A stretch of 64,000 bases of DNA from Bacteroidales bacterium (GCA_024402135.1 JAKSJN010000002.1:207450-271449); one strand, 5' to 3'; positions 1-7,968 are shown, numbered from the stretch's first letter. Numbers and translations are program-made. Notes: generated by a model from the sequence alone, not told the origin.

Positions 1-59
1 TGTCTTCTGTAAAGAGCCTGGCGCTTAGTCTCGCGCCATTTCTTGTTTCTTTGTTCCAT
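1..59 (-). CDS. Partial small protein at the window edge
   Basis: A leftward reading frame starts with ATG at 59 and runs off the window after 19 codons. Its N-terminus (MEQRNKKWRETKRQ) resembles the start of the protein at 1226-1759 (MSSRKDKRWNEE), so the two may be paralogues. A promoter-like box lies at 199-206, which would give a leader of about 135 nt. No function can be assigned from so short a fragment. Confidence 0.35.
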   Translation of the reverse strand, partial: MEQRNKKWRETKRQALYRR

Positions 60-198
60 CGTCTCTCATTAACTGGTCAATAATGATAAACGACTTGAAC
101 GTATGCTTTTCAATAGTCAGATAGTTCATATACAAAGTATATATATATTGATTGTAAGTGTTGGCAATAGTAACAACCCTTAATCTGGTATGCTGTTG

Positions 199-233
199 CA
201 AATGTATCACGCCACTCGGCAATAAAGCTTCCG
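199..233 (-). promoter_or_regulatory. Leftward promoter with shared CGGCAATAA element (site 1)
   Basis: On the minus strand TACATTTG (199-206) matches the Bacteroidota -7 box TAnnTTTG. Seven bases further upstream is ACTCGGCAATAAAGCTTCCG (plus-strand reading, 214-233). The same element lies at the same distance from -7 boxes at 905-931 and 1780-1814, and in altered form at 2802-2837. The rest of 60-338 shows no gene that I can support. Confidence 0.45.
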
Positions 234-338
234 GCTAAAAAGAAACGCACCGAGCGACAATTATTCGAACTTGAAAGGTAGTCATTCACGATGCGTTTCA
301 AAAGCCGTTATTCTTGATAAACAGCGTATTATACTCTT

Positions 339-830
339 TTAATCCAGGTCTTTATCTAGGCAAGGAATCTTGATATCAAGATCCGGATTACTACCATATA
401 TCGGAGCCACTATCCGTATATATCCATCAGATGGTGTCTTTAGAAAACTAATAATATCTTTTGCCAGCTTTTTATCCTTCCTGTCAGAACAGGAGAAAGC
501 AGAACTTGGCTGATCACTCGGGCATGACATGATAACCTTCATTGACTTGACAAGGTTATTATCCGAATCATAGATGCCAACTGTAGCAAGGAATCTCATA
601 TACTGACCCTGATAGTTGAATATTCCCTTATATGTATTGAGACGGAATCGTTCCTCTGTATTATCCCAAAAAACAAACGAACCTGCCAAAGACTTATACA
701 TAAAAGATGTGACAGCTTTCTCGCCTAACAGTTCATCTGCTTTCTTGTACGTGATGCTCCAGCCTGATTGTGCAGATGATGTAAATGTAAATGCAAATAG
801 AAAACAGAGCGTGAGTAATACCTTCTTCAT
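339..830 (-). CDS. Secreted protein of unknown function
   Basis: The 163-residue product begins with a clear signal peptide (MKKVLLTLCFLFAFTFTSSAQ), with probable cleavage after SSAQ, so it is exported. The mature part has no motif that I recognise. It contains two cysteines in the stretch CPSDQPSSAFSCSD, which could form a disulfide. The ATG at 830 is chosen because the signal peptide starts there. A TACCTTTG -7 box sits about 75 nt upstream (905-912). It is the last of three separately promoted leftward genes that share an upstream element. No neighbour suggests a role. Confidence 0.75.
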   Translation of the reverse strand: MKKVLLTLCFLFAFTFTSSAQSGWSITYKKADELLGEKAVTSFMYKSLAGSFVFWDNTEERFRLNTYKGIFNYQGQYMRFLATVGIYDSDNNLVKSMKVIMSCPSDQPSSAFSCSDRKDKKLAKDIISFLKTPSDGYIRIVAPIYGSNPDLDIKIPCLDKDLD

Positions 831-904
831 TTCCTTAAATTAATAGACCGTACGTATTTGTCCCATACATGATTATTCCCTCTATGTTGAGATCATCCCG
901 GCCA

Positions 905-931
905 CAAAGGTATTTTGCGACTCGGCAATAA
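905..931 (-). promoter_or_regulatory. Promoter of the 339-830 gene with shared element (site 2)
   Basis: Minus-strand TACCTTTG (905-912) is a good -7 box. ACTCGGCAA begins exactly 7 nt upstream at 920, the same geometry as sites 1 and 3. The second half of the element is diverged here (TGTTTCATTG follows CGGCAATAA). Confidence 0.55.
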
Positions 932-989
932 TGTTTCATTGAAACAGAATCTCGGGAGAAAATTCCATCTGGAGTGTTATCCATTATAC

Positions 990-1220
990 AGGTATCCCTG
1001 GCAGTGGGCGGAGGTGAAGAGCGCCATCGAGGATTGCGTGAAACGGAACGAGCGGCAAGCAGGCGTCTCGTGACGGCGTGTGTCTAACGAACGTTAGACG
1101 CGTAGCGGCTAAAAGTGAGGAGTTAGCCGTCAAGCCTGCGAGAGCGAAGTGTAGTAGCAATCCGTGGCCGGCGCTCAGCACCTCGCGACCCGCTGCCAGG
1201 ACGTTCAGGAGAATCGAAGC
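990..1220. other. GC-rich intergenic stretch with adjacent hairpins
   Basis: This non-coding interval between two leftward genes is richer in GC than its surroundings. It holds two consecutive inverted repeats: GTCTAACG-AA-CGTTAGAC at about 1082-1099 and CGGCTAA-N10-TTAGCCG at about 1107-1130. In the plus direction a short open stretch encodes a plausible-looking tail (PWQWAEVKSAIEDCVKRNE) ending at a TGA near 1078. It could be a gene remnant, a structured RNA or an old mobile-element scar. I cannot decide between these. Confidence 0.3.
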
Positions 1221-1225
1221 ATATC

Positions 1226-1759
1226 CTATTTTGTTTCAGGCCCCAGGCATGGACCTTCGATAAGGTAGACGATCTCGGCCGTACTGTATTCATGTCCTTC
1301 GAATTCGTAGACGATATCGTTGTCAAATTCATCCAGCAGCACAACAATGCGGGTATCCTTGATATAAAACAAAGCTTGCTCCGCAGGCTTGTCTCCATTT
1401 GCTTCCGTCACCAGTCGAAGCGAATCATAAAAGAACGGTTCCAGCCAGAAAGCCCCGAATTCCCTAGCCGGCTCAGGAAGTTCAGTGTATTTGCCATACT
1501 CGACTTCCGTCATCTTATCTACATATCTGACAAACATCTCCGAGTACTCCGGACGGATTTCATGGCGGATCTCTGTTATGTAGCCGCGGACCGCCTTGTC
1601 AAATGATCTCCTGTCAACTACAAGTTCCTGTGTTCTGCCGTATGACATATCAAGGACACCCAGACAGTTCCCTGGGCATAAATATATAGGATCCGGCCTC
1701 ATATCCTCATTAGGATAAATGACCTCTTCGTTCCATCTTTTATCTTTTCTGCTACTCAT
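1226..1759 (-). CDS. Hypothetical cytoplasmic protein
   Basis: The 177-residue acidic product has no signal peptide and no transmembrane segment. It contains a CPGNCLGV segment near residue 28, a middle region rich in Glu, Tyr and Arg (IRHEIRPEYSEMFVRYVDKM), and a C-terminal half that looks like alternating beta strands (DTRIVVLLDEFDNDIVYEFEGHEY). I do not recognise the family. The ATG at 1759 follows a -7-like box (TTTCTTTG, 1780-1787) by about 20 nt. Its N-terminus resembles the partial gene at the left edge of the window. Confidence 0.65.
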   Translation of the reverse strand: MSSRKDKRWNEEVIYPNEDMRPDPIYLCPGNCLGVLDMSYGRTQELVVDRRSFDKAVRGYITEIRHEIRPEYSEMFVRYVDKMTEVEYGKYTELPEPAREFGAFWLEPFFYDSLRLVTEANGDKPAEQALFYIKDTRIVVLLDEFDNDIVYEFEGHEYSTAEIVYLIEGPCLGPETK

Positions 1760-1779
1760 ATCGATTCTCTTTGATGATG

Positions 1780-1814
1780 CAAAGAAACAGCATCACTCGG
1801 CAAGAAAGCTTCCG
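1780..1814 (-). promoter_or_regulatory. Promoter of the 1226-1759 gene with shared element (site 3)
   Basis: Minus-strand TTTCTTTG (1780-1787) is a near match to TAnnTTTG. Seven bases upstream is ACTCGGCAAGAAAGCTTCCG (1795-1814, plus reading), almost identical to site 1. The two CGG/CCG ends are separated by 11 nt. Confidence 0.5.
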
Positions 1815-1825
1815 CCAAATAATAG

Positions 1826-2785
1826 TTATCCCTCAATGAAGAAGTCGGGATTGTACATGCGGTCAAGTTCCTCGGCGATAAGGGACATCTCATATTTGAG
1901 GGACTGCGGCTCGAGAACTTCGATATCAAGACCGTTGTACAGAATAGCTCGACAAAAGTCCGGCATGACACGCATATGGTATTCATACACTGAATAATCC
2001 TCGTGATGCTCGACCTCCTTCTGGCTATGGTGCAGCGGAAGCGTGTCTATCCAGCCGCGCTGAAAGTCTGGAACCGCAAGAAGAACACGCTCGACTGGCT
2101 TGTCGAAATTGGAGTAGATGCCGTAGAAATCGCTGAAATAGGCTTCAGGTGAGAATCCATCAGGATAGTCGAACGTCTCGCTCATAGTCTCCAGCCCCTT
2201 TATCCTGTCAAGGGCAAAGACTCTCATGACTCCATATTGCCTGAACGGAGACGGATCGTCGTCCTTCGGCTGAACACCCTCCAACCTTGCGAGCACGTAC
2301 CAGCGGCGCTGGTGCATCTTCAGGGATAGAGGCGCGATCAGCCTGTCCTCTCCCCCATCCTCGTTGAATCTCTTGTACTGAATGGTCATAAGACGGTTCT
2401 CCTTCATCGCCTCGATGATCTGCTGGAGATAGGTTTCGCTGGATGGAATCGGTTCGAGGAGGATGCGGTCCTTCATCATGCTGCTGCCCGACACAGCGTC
2501 GCTTAGGGCAATGGACTGGAGCAGCCAGTTGGTCGTCGAGTCGTTTCCGATCTCGTCCAGATCCGCGACATAATATCTGCTGTAACCGTCTGCCACTATT
2601 TCGATGTGCAGTTCGGTCTCGATGGTCTGACGCCAGTTGTAGAATGTCCTGGGCGACAGCTCTCCCCCGTCGACATTTATCGTTGATCGCCGCCACGCTG
2701 CCTGGATCTCGCCGAGAGTCATATGCTTGCCGTCCTTGAGCAGAGTGATGATCCACAGATACTGTTTGAATAGAACCCTTGCCAT
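1826..2785 (-). CDS. WYL-domain transcriptional regulator
   Basis: The 319-residue protein has an N-terminal helix-turn-helix-like region (about residues 1-75, with LFKQYLWIITLLKDGKHMTLGEI and LSPRTFYNWRQTIE) followed by a WYL domain. The WYL signature appears as RWYVLARLEG, and the conserved SLPLHHSQKEVE-like stretch (here TLPLHHSQ) is shared with the second WYL protein at 7993-8910. WYL proteins are DNA-binding regulators that often sense nucleotides or nucleic acid; the ligand here is unknown. The ATG at 2785 is preferred over upstream in-frame codons because the family fold starts there and the TATCTTTG box (2802-2809) sits just upstream. An inverted repeat between its promoter boxes suggests autoregulation. 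Confidence 0.85.
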   Translation of the reverse strand: MARVLFKQYLWIITLLKDGKHMTLGEIQAAWRRSTINVDGGELSPRTFYNWRQTIETELHIEIVADGYSRYYVADLDEIGNDSTTNWLLQSIALSDAVSGSSMMKDRILLEPIPSSETYLQQIIEAMKENRLMTIQYKRFNEDGGEDRLIAPLSLKMHQRRWYVLARLEGVQPKDDDPSPFRQYGVMRVFALDRIKGLETMSETFDYPDGFSPEAYFSDFYGIYSNFDKPVERVLLAVPDFQRGWIDTLPLHHSQKEVEHHEDYSVYEYHMRVMPDFCRAILYNGLDIEVLEPQSLKYEMSLIAEELDRMYNPDFFIEG

Positions 2786-2801
2786 TTTCTTCCGTTTTGC
2801 A

Positions 2802-2847
2802 CAAAGATACAGTATCGTTCGGAAAAATAATTTCCGACCGGCAATAA
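2802..2847 (-). promoter_or_regulatory. WYL gene promoter with inverted-repeat operator (site 4)
   Basis: Minus-strand TATCTTTG (2802-2809) is a perfect -7 box. Upstream lies the 7-5-7 inverted repeat TCGGAAA-N5-TTTCCGA (2819-2837), which would fall between the -7 and -33 regions. The TCGG half starts 10 nt from the -7 box, the same distance as in sites 1-3. A further CGGCAATAA follows at 2839-2847. Confidence 0.6.
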
Positions 2848-2865
2848 TCTTAAACGGGATCATCA

Positions 2866-2900
2866 CAAAAACGCCCGGTTCCATAAAGGTTCCGGGCGTT
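2866..2900 (-). terminator. Rho-independent terminator of the 2925-3470 gene
   Basis: The 9-bp stem AACGCCCGG/CCGGGCGTT (2870-2878 with 2892-2900) is followed on the minus strand by a T-run. It lies just downstream of the leftward lipoprotein gene. Confidence 0.8.
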
Positions 2901-2924
2901 ATTAATAAGTAGAAGCCTTAGTTT

Positions 2925-3470
2925 TTAATGTAATAAATCGTAGTAGTCCAATTCCAGCTTGTCCTCAAGCTTGCAGTGGAGATATCCGTCAACGAGATAG
3001 TCTCCCTTGCCGATGCTGAAACCAACCTTATGGAAGTCAAGGATGACGTAGTCCTCCCCCTTGTCCGCCAAGGTTATCTTTCCGCTGTACTCATCAGTAT
3101 AATCACGACTGTCACTTGATGCAGGGAGCGAGAACATGACATGACTTGGCTTCAGGGTTTCTCCAACCTTCATCTTTTCGATATCCTGAAAATAGATGCT
3201 GAGGGAGAACATGTTGTAAGACATCTTTCCTCCGCTCCATGCCGACAGCCAGGACTGAGAAGAGAAGTCAGAAGTCTTGTAGACTGTCACTCTATTGAAA
3301 GGAACCGTTTCCTTGACAACTCCTCCATCCTCGCTCTTTACGGAGATCTTTGTCTTCGCAATCTTTGCTTCATTCTTGAAGAGTTCATCCGGTGAAATGT
3401 AGTCCTTGCCGCATGAAACGGTAAGCAATGCGACAGACAATAATACGATTTGAGCAAGAATCCTTTTCAT
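2925..3470 (-). CDS. Putative lipoprotein of unknown function
   Basis: The 181-residue product starts with a type II signal peptide (MKRILAQIVLLSVALLTVSCGKD), and the lipobox Cys lies in TVSC. The mature part is polar with many predicted strands and no family motif that I recognise. I placed the start at 3470 rather than 11 codons upstream because the lipoprotein signal begins there. The gene stands alone, is followed by a strong terminator, and is divergent from the sigma-barrel fusion gene at 3650. A role in the envelope is inferred only from the signal peptide. Confidence 0.75.
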   Translation of the reverse strand: MKRILAQIVLLSVALLTVSCGKDYISPDELFKNEAKIAKTKISVKSEDGGVVKETVPFNRVTVYKTSDFSSQSWLSAWSGGKMSYNMFSLSIYFQDIEKMKVGETLKPSHVMFSLPASSDSRDYTDEYSGKITLADKGEDYVILDFHKVGFSIGKGDYLVDGYLHCKLEDKLELDYYDLLH

Positions 3471-3649
3471 GTCAGTAAAGATAACTAAAAAAATGAATTT
3501 CAATCAATAGTACCGGATCAATGCGAAATACTGCGTGGCCATAAATTTTTTTTCGAAAGATTTTCATTTGCAGTTTTTATGTATCTTGCCGACGCAGTCT
3601 TTCACTGTTTTTTCGCACTTATTTATCAGCGTAAAAAGATAAACCTGGT

Positions 3650-5266
3650 TTGAGAACAGATCTTGAAGAACTTTACAAGGAGAATGGCCGTGCACTGATG
3701 GCTGTGGCTATGCACTACGTCCATGACAAGGATGCAGCAGAAGACATAGTACACGATTCCTGGATACTGATCTTCACGAATCTGGACAATCTCAGGTCAG
3801 AGGACAAGCTTCTTCCGTGGATGAAAGGTATCGTCAGAAATCTTTCTCTTAAATACCTTGATAATCAAAAGCGGCACCCCTCAACCGGCATTTCCGAGAA
3901 GCATGAGATTATCGACGAGGATGATTCTGATTCAGTGCTTCCGCTCATTCCGCTGGACGAGCTGATGTCAATGATCGATTCTCTTCCGGAGAAATATGGC
4001 GAAGTGTTCCGTCTTTCCGTACTGAACGGTATGTCACACCAGGAGATCGGTGATCTTCTCGGCATTGCCGCTCATTCATCTTCATCTGATCTATCGCGGG
4101 CAAAAAAGATTCTGGTCCAGAAAGTCAGGAAGTATCTCCTCATGACTTTGGCACTTTTCCTGCCTGTTTCAATCTTTATCCTTAGAAATATCGGGGACAG
4201 AACCGATGAATCCACAGTCGCACAAGTTGCAGAGGAAGTGACACGGAACATGCCGGATGACTCGAACGAGACATTCGCTGTTCAGGAAGATGAGACAGGC
4301 AGTTCGGGATTGACTCCAGCGAAGAAACCATCACTTGCAAAGAATGAGAAACTAATAAAAGACAGTATCGCTGTGCCTGGTTGTGTACTGTTGCCACGCC
4401 TGGAACTGTCAGCAGCAATCAGTCCTGCGGTCGCATCGACAACAAAGGCAAGCAGAATTGACCGCGGTGCAATATCAAGACCATCTGGCAGGGCATCATA
4501 CGCACAGGATGACAACGACCCGGCCAGAATGACTCTGGCAAATGGGTGGACTGCTTTTATGGGGCTTTCCGGAATGACAGGATTATCTTCAGTCACCCTG
4601 GCGAACACCATCAGCCTGGGCGATTATTCAGGTAATGGACTGCTCAGCAATATGAAGTTCCACAATTGGAATGACTACTCCAATTATATACTCAACAACA
4701 CACACTTTTTCAACAAGCATGAGGCACAGTCAATCCTGGATATATTGAACAACAATCTGGGCAACAATACAGAGCTGGAAGAAATACAGCACCATTTCAA
4801 GCCGCTGGTGCTCCAGCTTTCAGCCGAGAAGCCTCTTACTGAAAGATTGGCTCTTGAAAGTGGACTTGGCCTGACATATCTGAGATCTGATTTTGAGAAC
4901 AAGAATCTGGGATATCTTGGCAACAGGAAGCAAAAGTTATATTACATAGGAGTTCCTGTTGGTCTGAAATACACGGCAATAACACTCAACAGCCTGTCAT
5001 TGTACCTTTCACTGGGTGGAGAACTGGACATCCCTGTCTATGGCAGTCAAAGCGTTGCCAGTGCAGATCATATAAGGATCAGAGGATCAGTCATGGGGGC
5101 TATCAATACTTCAGCCGGAATTCAGTATGGGCTGACAAGCCATATCAATGCTTATATGGAGTTTGGGCTCAGGTATAACATCACCGGAGGCCCGGCCTTC
5201 GATACCTATTATTCCGCCCATCCTCTGATGCTTTCAACTCCAGTGGGAATCAGAATGCAGTTCTGA
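3650..5266 (+). CDS. ECF sigma factor fused to a membrane segment and outer-membrane-barrel-like domain
   Basis: Residues 1-160 are an ECF sigma factor. Region 2 spans about 5-75 (EDIVHDSWILIF, PWMKGIVRNLSLKYLDNQKR). Region 4 spans about 105-160 (LPEKYGEVFRLSVLNGMSHQEIGDLLGI, then HSSSSDLSRAKK). A hydrophobic segment (YLLMTLALFLPVSIFILRN, 162-180) follows directly, then a polar low-complexity linker (about 183-360). The C-terminal 170 residues alternate polar and hydrophobic positions and end in Phe (VGIRMQF), as in OmpW/PorT-type barrels. The start is TTG at 3650; the next ATG (codon 17) would remove part of region 2. In many Bacteroidota an ECF sigma gene is followed by a separate single-TM-linker-barrel gene; here both lie in one open frame. 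Cytoplasmic, inner-membrane and outer-membrane portions are inferred. How sigma would be released is unknown. Confidence 0.8.
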   Translation: MRTDLEELYKENGRALMAVAMHYVHDKDAAEDIVHDSWILIFTNLDNLRSEDKLLPWMKGIVRNLSLKYLDNQKRHPSTGISEKHEIIDEDDSDSVLPLIPLDELMSMIDSLPEKYGEVFRLSVLNGMSHQEIGDLLGIAAHSSSSDLSRAKKILVQKVRKYLLMTLALFLPVSIFILRNIGDRTDESTVAQVAEEVTRNMPDDSNETFAVQEDETGSSGLTPAKKPSLAKNEKLIKDSIAVPGCVLLPRLELSAAISPAVASTTKASRIDRGAISRPSGRASYAQDDNDPARMTLANGWTAFMGLSGMTGLSSVTLANTISLGDYSGNGLLSNMKFHNWNDYSNYILNNTHFFNKHEAQSILDILNNNLGNNTELEEIQHHFKPLVLQLSAEKPLTERLALESGLGLTYLRSDFENKNLGYLGNRKQKLYYIGVPVGLKYTAITLNSLSLYLSLGGELDIPVYGSQSVASADHIRIRGSVMGAINTSAGIQYGLTSHINAYMEFGLRYNITGGPAFDTYYSAHPLMLSTPVGIRMQF

Positions 5267-5291
5267 AACAAATCCACGCAGTGATTTCAAT

Positions 5292-5326
5292 TTTCAGGAA
5301 CATCATCATAGAAAGTATTATCTTTG
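5292..5326 (+). promoter_or_regulatory. Promoter of the 5343-6281 lipoprotein gene
   Basis: TATCTTTG (5319-5326) is a perfect -7 box, with TTTC at 5292-5295 as a weak -33 box at 23-nt spacing. The ATG follows 16 nt downstream, so the leader is short. Confidence 0.55.
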
Positions 5327-5342
5327 TATAAATCGGATTGTT

Positions 5343-6281
5343 ATGAAAAAGCTGTTCTACCTGGCTGCCGTAATGTTTGGCATGGCAACACTGTCGGCCT
5401 GCAATGATACAATTCTCAATACGGACGATCCCTACGAGGAACCGTCCAATATAGAATGGGACCGTGACGGATATCATGGTACTCCTATCCTGACCGCATA
5501 CACCAAATCCCTTCAGTCCGACATATGGAAGGATGGATCCGGTGTATGGAAAATCAAGGATATCGATGAAAGCAGGCTGACCGGAAAAGGGTTTTCGTAT
5601 CAGAACTGGGAAGACCATAAATCTGAAGCAGACGGCTATGCAGGGCTCATTGCACTATGTACTCCTTCCGAGAGTGTGCTGAAAAAAATGTCTACCCGCA
5701 ATCTGGCGATTTCAGCATTTCTGTTCCCTTACAACGCCAATTACTTCGCTTTCAACTGCCCACTCAGTGGTTTTTTCAAGACGCTGGATGACAGCAAGCT
5801 TTTTCAGACTCTTGCGACCCGCCCTTCCGGTCCGCTTGAAATAATGAAGATCTACGAGGAGATTGCATTGAAAAAAGACTATGGTTCCTATACTCCTGTT
5901 CTTGAATGCAAGGATTATCTGAAACAGGACTCCAAAATGTTCGTGAGCTGGCTGGAAATGGTCTTGATGACGGCGGTAGATGAAGGATTGTTCTCAGTCG
6001 AAGAGATTGCGAAACTCGCCGGGCTGAACTATGACAAACTCGCATTCCAGATTGCCCATCCAAAGTCTTTCTCATATATCGGTTCGTGGATGTACAGTGT
6101 TATGCTTGCTTCAGTAATCGTGTACCATTACAGCGAAGGCCTCAACGATGAAGAAATGAATATCGCAAGGGATTTCGTTTCTATTGAAAAGTCCCATCCA
6201 GAATACGGATCTCCATCCGATGCCGAAATGATCGTTGTCAGCCTCAGCAAGATGGTCGGAAAGAACAATCCTCTGAAATAA
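5343..6281 (+). CDS. Putative lipoprotein of unknown function
   Basis: The 312-residue protein has a lipoprotein signal (MKKLFYLAAVMFGMATLSACN, Cys 20). The mature part is largely helical by composition and rich in aromatic residues (FLFPYNANYFAFNCPLSGFF). I do not recognise a domain. It lies 76 nt after the sigma-barrel fusion gene but has its own TATCTTTG box, so co-regulation is possible but not required. It may be an envelope partner of the sigma-barrel protein; this rests on proximity only. Confidence 0.75.
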   Translation: MKKLFYLAAVMFGMATLSACNDTILNTDDPYEEPSNIEWDRDGYHGTPILTAYTKSLQSDIWKDGSGVWKIKDIDESRLTGKGFSYQNWEDHKSEADGYAGLIALCTPSESVLKKMSTRNLAISAFLFPYNANYFAFNCPLSGFFKTLDDSKLFQTLATRPSGPLEIMKIYEEIALKKDYGSYTPVLECKDYLKQDSKMFVSWLEMVLMTAVDEGLFSVEEIAKLAGLNYDKLAFQIAHPKSFSYIGSWMYSVMLASVIVYHYSEGLNDEEMNIARDFVSIEKSHPEYGSPSDAEMIVVSLSKMVGKNNPLK

Positions 6282-6394
6282 TCTTCGTCTTTCGGGACTA
6301 ATTTTTCCATTGATATCAAATGAATAGGATAGCCCATATCTCAAGTATGGATGATTAGTCGTATATTTACCAAGCATAATAAATAGAATCTCAA

Positions 6395-7576
6395 ATGGTA
6401 AATTTCAACTATTACGCTCCGACACAGGTCGTGTTCGGTCGTGGTGCGGAAGACAATCTTCCATGTCTCATCAATAAATATGGCGGAACCAAGGTGCTTG
6501 TTCACTATGGCGGCAAGAGTGCAATCAAGTCTGGTCTTCTCCAGAAGGTTGAGGATATGCTCAGCGGAGCAGGCATCGCTTACGTAAAACTCGGTGGAGT
6601 AGTTCCAAACCCACGCCTGAGCCTGGTTCACGAGGGTATCGAGCTTTGCCGCAAGGAGGGTGTCGATTTCATCCTTGCGATCGGTGGCGGCAGTGTAATT
6701 GATTCCAGCAAGGCCATCGGCTATGGCGTCGGTTACGACGGCGATGTATGGGATGTCTATACCCGCAAGTATGAGCCACAGTCATGCCTTCCTATCGGAA
6801 CCATTCTTACCATCCCTGCTGCGGGTAGCGAGATGAGTGACTCCAGCGTGATCACCAATGACAACGGCGACATCAAGATCGGCTTCAGCAGCAACCTCTG
6901 CCGCTGCAAGTTTGCCATCATGGATCCTACCCGTACATTCACCCTTCCTGCATGGCAGACCGCCTGCGGTGTGACTGACATGATGATGCATACCATGGAG
7001 CGCTACTTCAGCAAGGAGGATGACATGGAGATCACAGACGCCCTCGCAGAAGGTCTCATCCGTACCTGTATGACCGAAGGAACCAAGGCACTTAAGGAGC
7101 CTGAGAACTATGAGGCACGTGCAAACATCATGTGGGCGGGCAGCCTTGCCCATAATGACCTTACCGGCTGCGGTACCATCGGTGACTGGGCAACCCATCA
7201 TATCGAGCATGAGCTTTCAGGTATGTTCGACATCAGCCACGGTGCCGGTCTTGCTGCCGTATGGGGAAGCTGGGCTCGCTATGCCCGTGAGGAGAACATG
7301 CCACGCTTTGCACGTTTCGCAAAGAATGTAATGGGCATTGACATTACAGGAATGACTGACCTGGAGGCTGCCGAGGCTGGTATCCAGGCAATGGAGCGCT
7401 ATTTCGAGTCAATCGGAATGCCTACCAACATCCATGACCTGCTTGGCAAGGAAGTCAGCGACGCCGAGATCGAGAAGATGGCAGACATCGCATCACACGG
7501 CGACACCCATACCCTTGGTGCGCTCAAGGTGCTCAAGAAGGCTGACATCATCGCTATCTACAACATGGCAAAATAA
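6395..7576 (+). CDS. Iron-containing alcohol dehydrogenase (YqhD/BdhA-like)
   Basis: The 393-residue protein matches the butanol dehydrogenase/YqhD branch of group III alcohol dehydrogenases in length and motifs. The nucleotide-binding signature is AIGGGSVIDSSKAI (about 95-108). The metal ligands can be read as Asp195 and His199 (GVTDMMMHTMERYF), His268 (WATHHIEHEL) and His282 (DISHGAGLA). It would reduce aldehydes or oxidise alcohols with NAD(P)H in the cytoplasm; substrate and cofactor preference cannot be read. The start is the ATG at 6395. It is monocistronic, with a strong terminator at 7594-7625. Confidence 0.93.
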   Translation: MVNFNYYAPTQVVFGRGAEDNLPCLINKYGGTKVLVHYGGKSAIKSGLLQKVEDMLSGAGIAYVKLGGVVPNPRLSLVHEGIELCRKEGVDFILAIGGGSVIDSSKAIGYGVGYDGDVWDVYTRKYEPQSCLPIGTILTIPAAGSEMSDSSVITNDNGDIKIGFSSNLCRCKFAIMDPTRTFTLPAWQTACGVTDMMMHTMERYFSKEDDMEITDALAEGLIRTCMTEGTKALKEPENYEARANIMWAGSLAHNDLTGCGTIGDWATHHIEHELSGMFDISHGAGLAAVWGSWARYAREENMPRFARFAKNVMGIDITGMTDLEAAEAGIQAMERYFESIGMPTNIHDLLGKEVSDAEIEKMADIASHGDTHTLGALKVLKKADIIAIYNMAK

Positions 7577-7593
7577 TACTGTCAAATACAAGA

Positions 7594-7625
7594 GAACGGG
7601 CTTCCAGACATCTGGGAGCCCGTTC
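7594..7625 (+). terminator. Terminator of the alcohol dehydrogenase gene
   Basis: A near-perfect hairpin pairs GAACGGGCTTCCA with TGGGAGCCCGTTC across a short loop. It is followed by a T-rich stretch. Confidence 0.85.
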
Positions 7626-7658
7626 TTCTTTATTACCACTGCTGATTTCCATCTTTAT

Positions 7659-7892
7659 TTACGCTGAAACCCTCAAAGATGACAGAAGGGATTCCATGCG
7701 GGAGATCATGTCGGCATAAGCCTTCTCCTTGCCCTGGAAGAAAAGCATAGTCTTGACGTCACCTGCCCAGTCTGTGGCGGATTTTCGGGCACTGTAAGCC
7801 TGCTCTCTGAGCATATTGAGCTCAGCCTCGAGTTGTAATGTGATCTTTTCCATAAACTTGCTTGCTATGAGTTGTTCTTTCCTGATGACCAT
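7659..7892 (-). CDS. Small protein of unknown function
   Basis: The leftward frame encodes a helical, charged product of about 77 residues (MEKITLQLEAELNMLREQAYSARKSATDWAGDVKTM is its core, quoted here by its key parts LEAELNMLREQ and DWAGDVKTML). It has no signal peptide or membrane segment and is likely a short coiled-coil protein. Starts at 7928, 7892 and 7853 are possible. I prefer 7892 because a TTTATTTG -7-like box (7917-7924) sits just upstream and would lie inside the longest version. It is divergent from the WYL regulator at 7993. The family is not recognised. Confidence 0.5.
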   Translation of the reverse strand: MVIRKEQLIASKFMEKITLQLEAELNMLREQAYSARKSATDWAGDVKTMLFFQGKEKAYADMISRMESLLSSLRVSA

Positions 7893-7935
7893 GATCAAGG
7901 TCTCCGGATGTATCTGCAAATAAAGCATTACATTA

Positions 7936-7950
7936 TGCCGAACAACGGCA
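7936..7950. promoter_or_regulatory. Inverted repeat between divergent genes, possible WYL operator
   Basis: TGCCG-N5-CGGCA (7936-7950) lies in the 100-nt divergent space between the small gene at 7659 and the WYL regulator at 7993, just upstream of the latter's -7 box. The 5-nt spacer and the CCG/CGG core parallel the inverted repeat upstream of the first WYL gene (2819-2837). Confidence 0.4.
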
Positions 7951-7968
7951 CAATCTCGAAGAAATAAC

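Noticed and set aside
3567-3589. Promoter TTTG...TATCTTGC before the sigma-barrel gene
   Set aside because: The spacing between the two boxes is only 11 nt and the -7 box is imperfect, so I do not list it.
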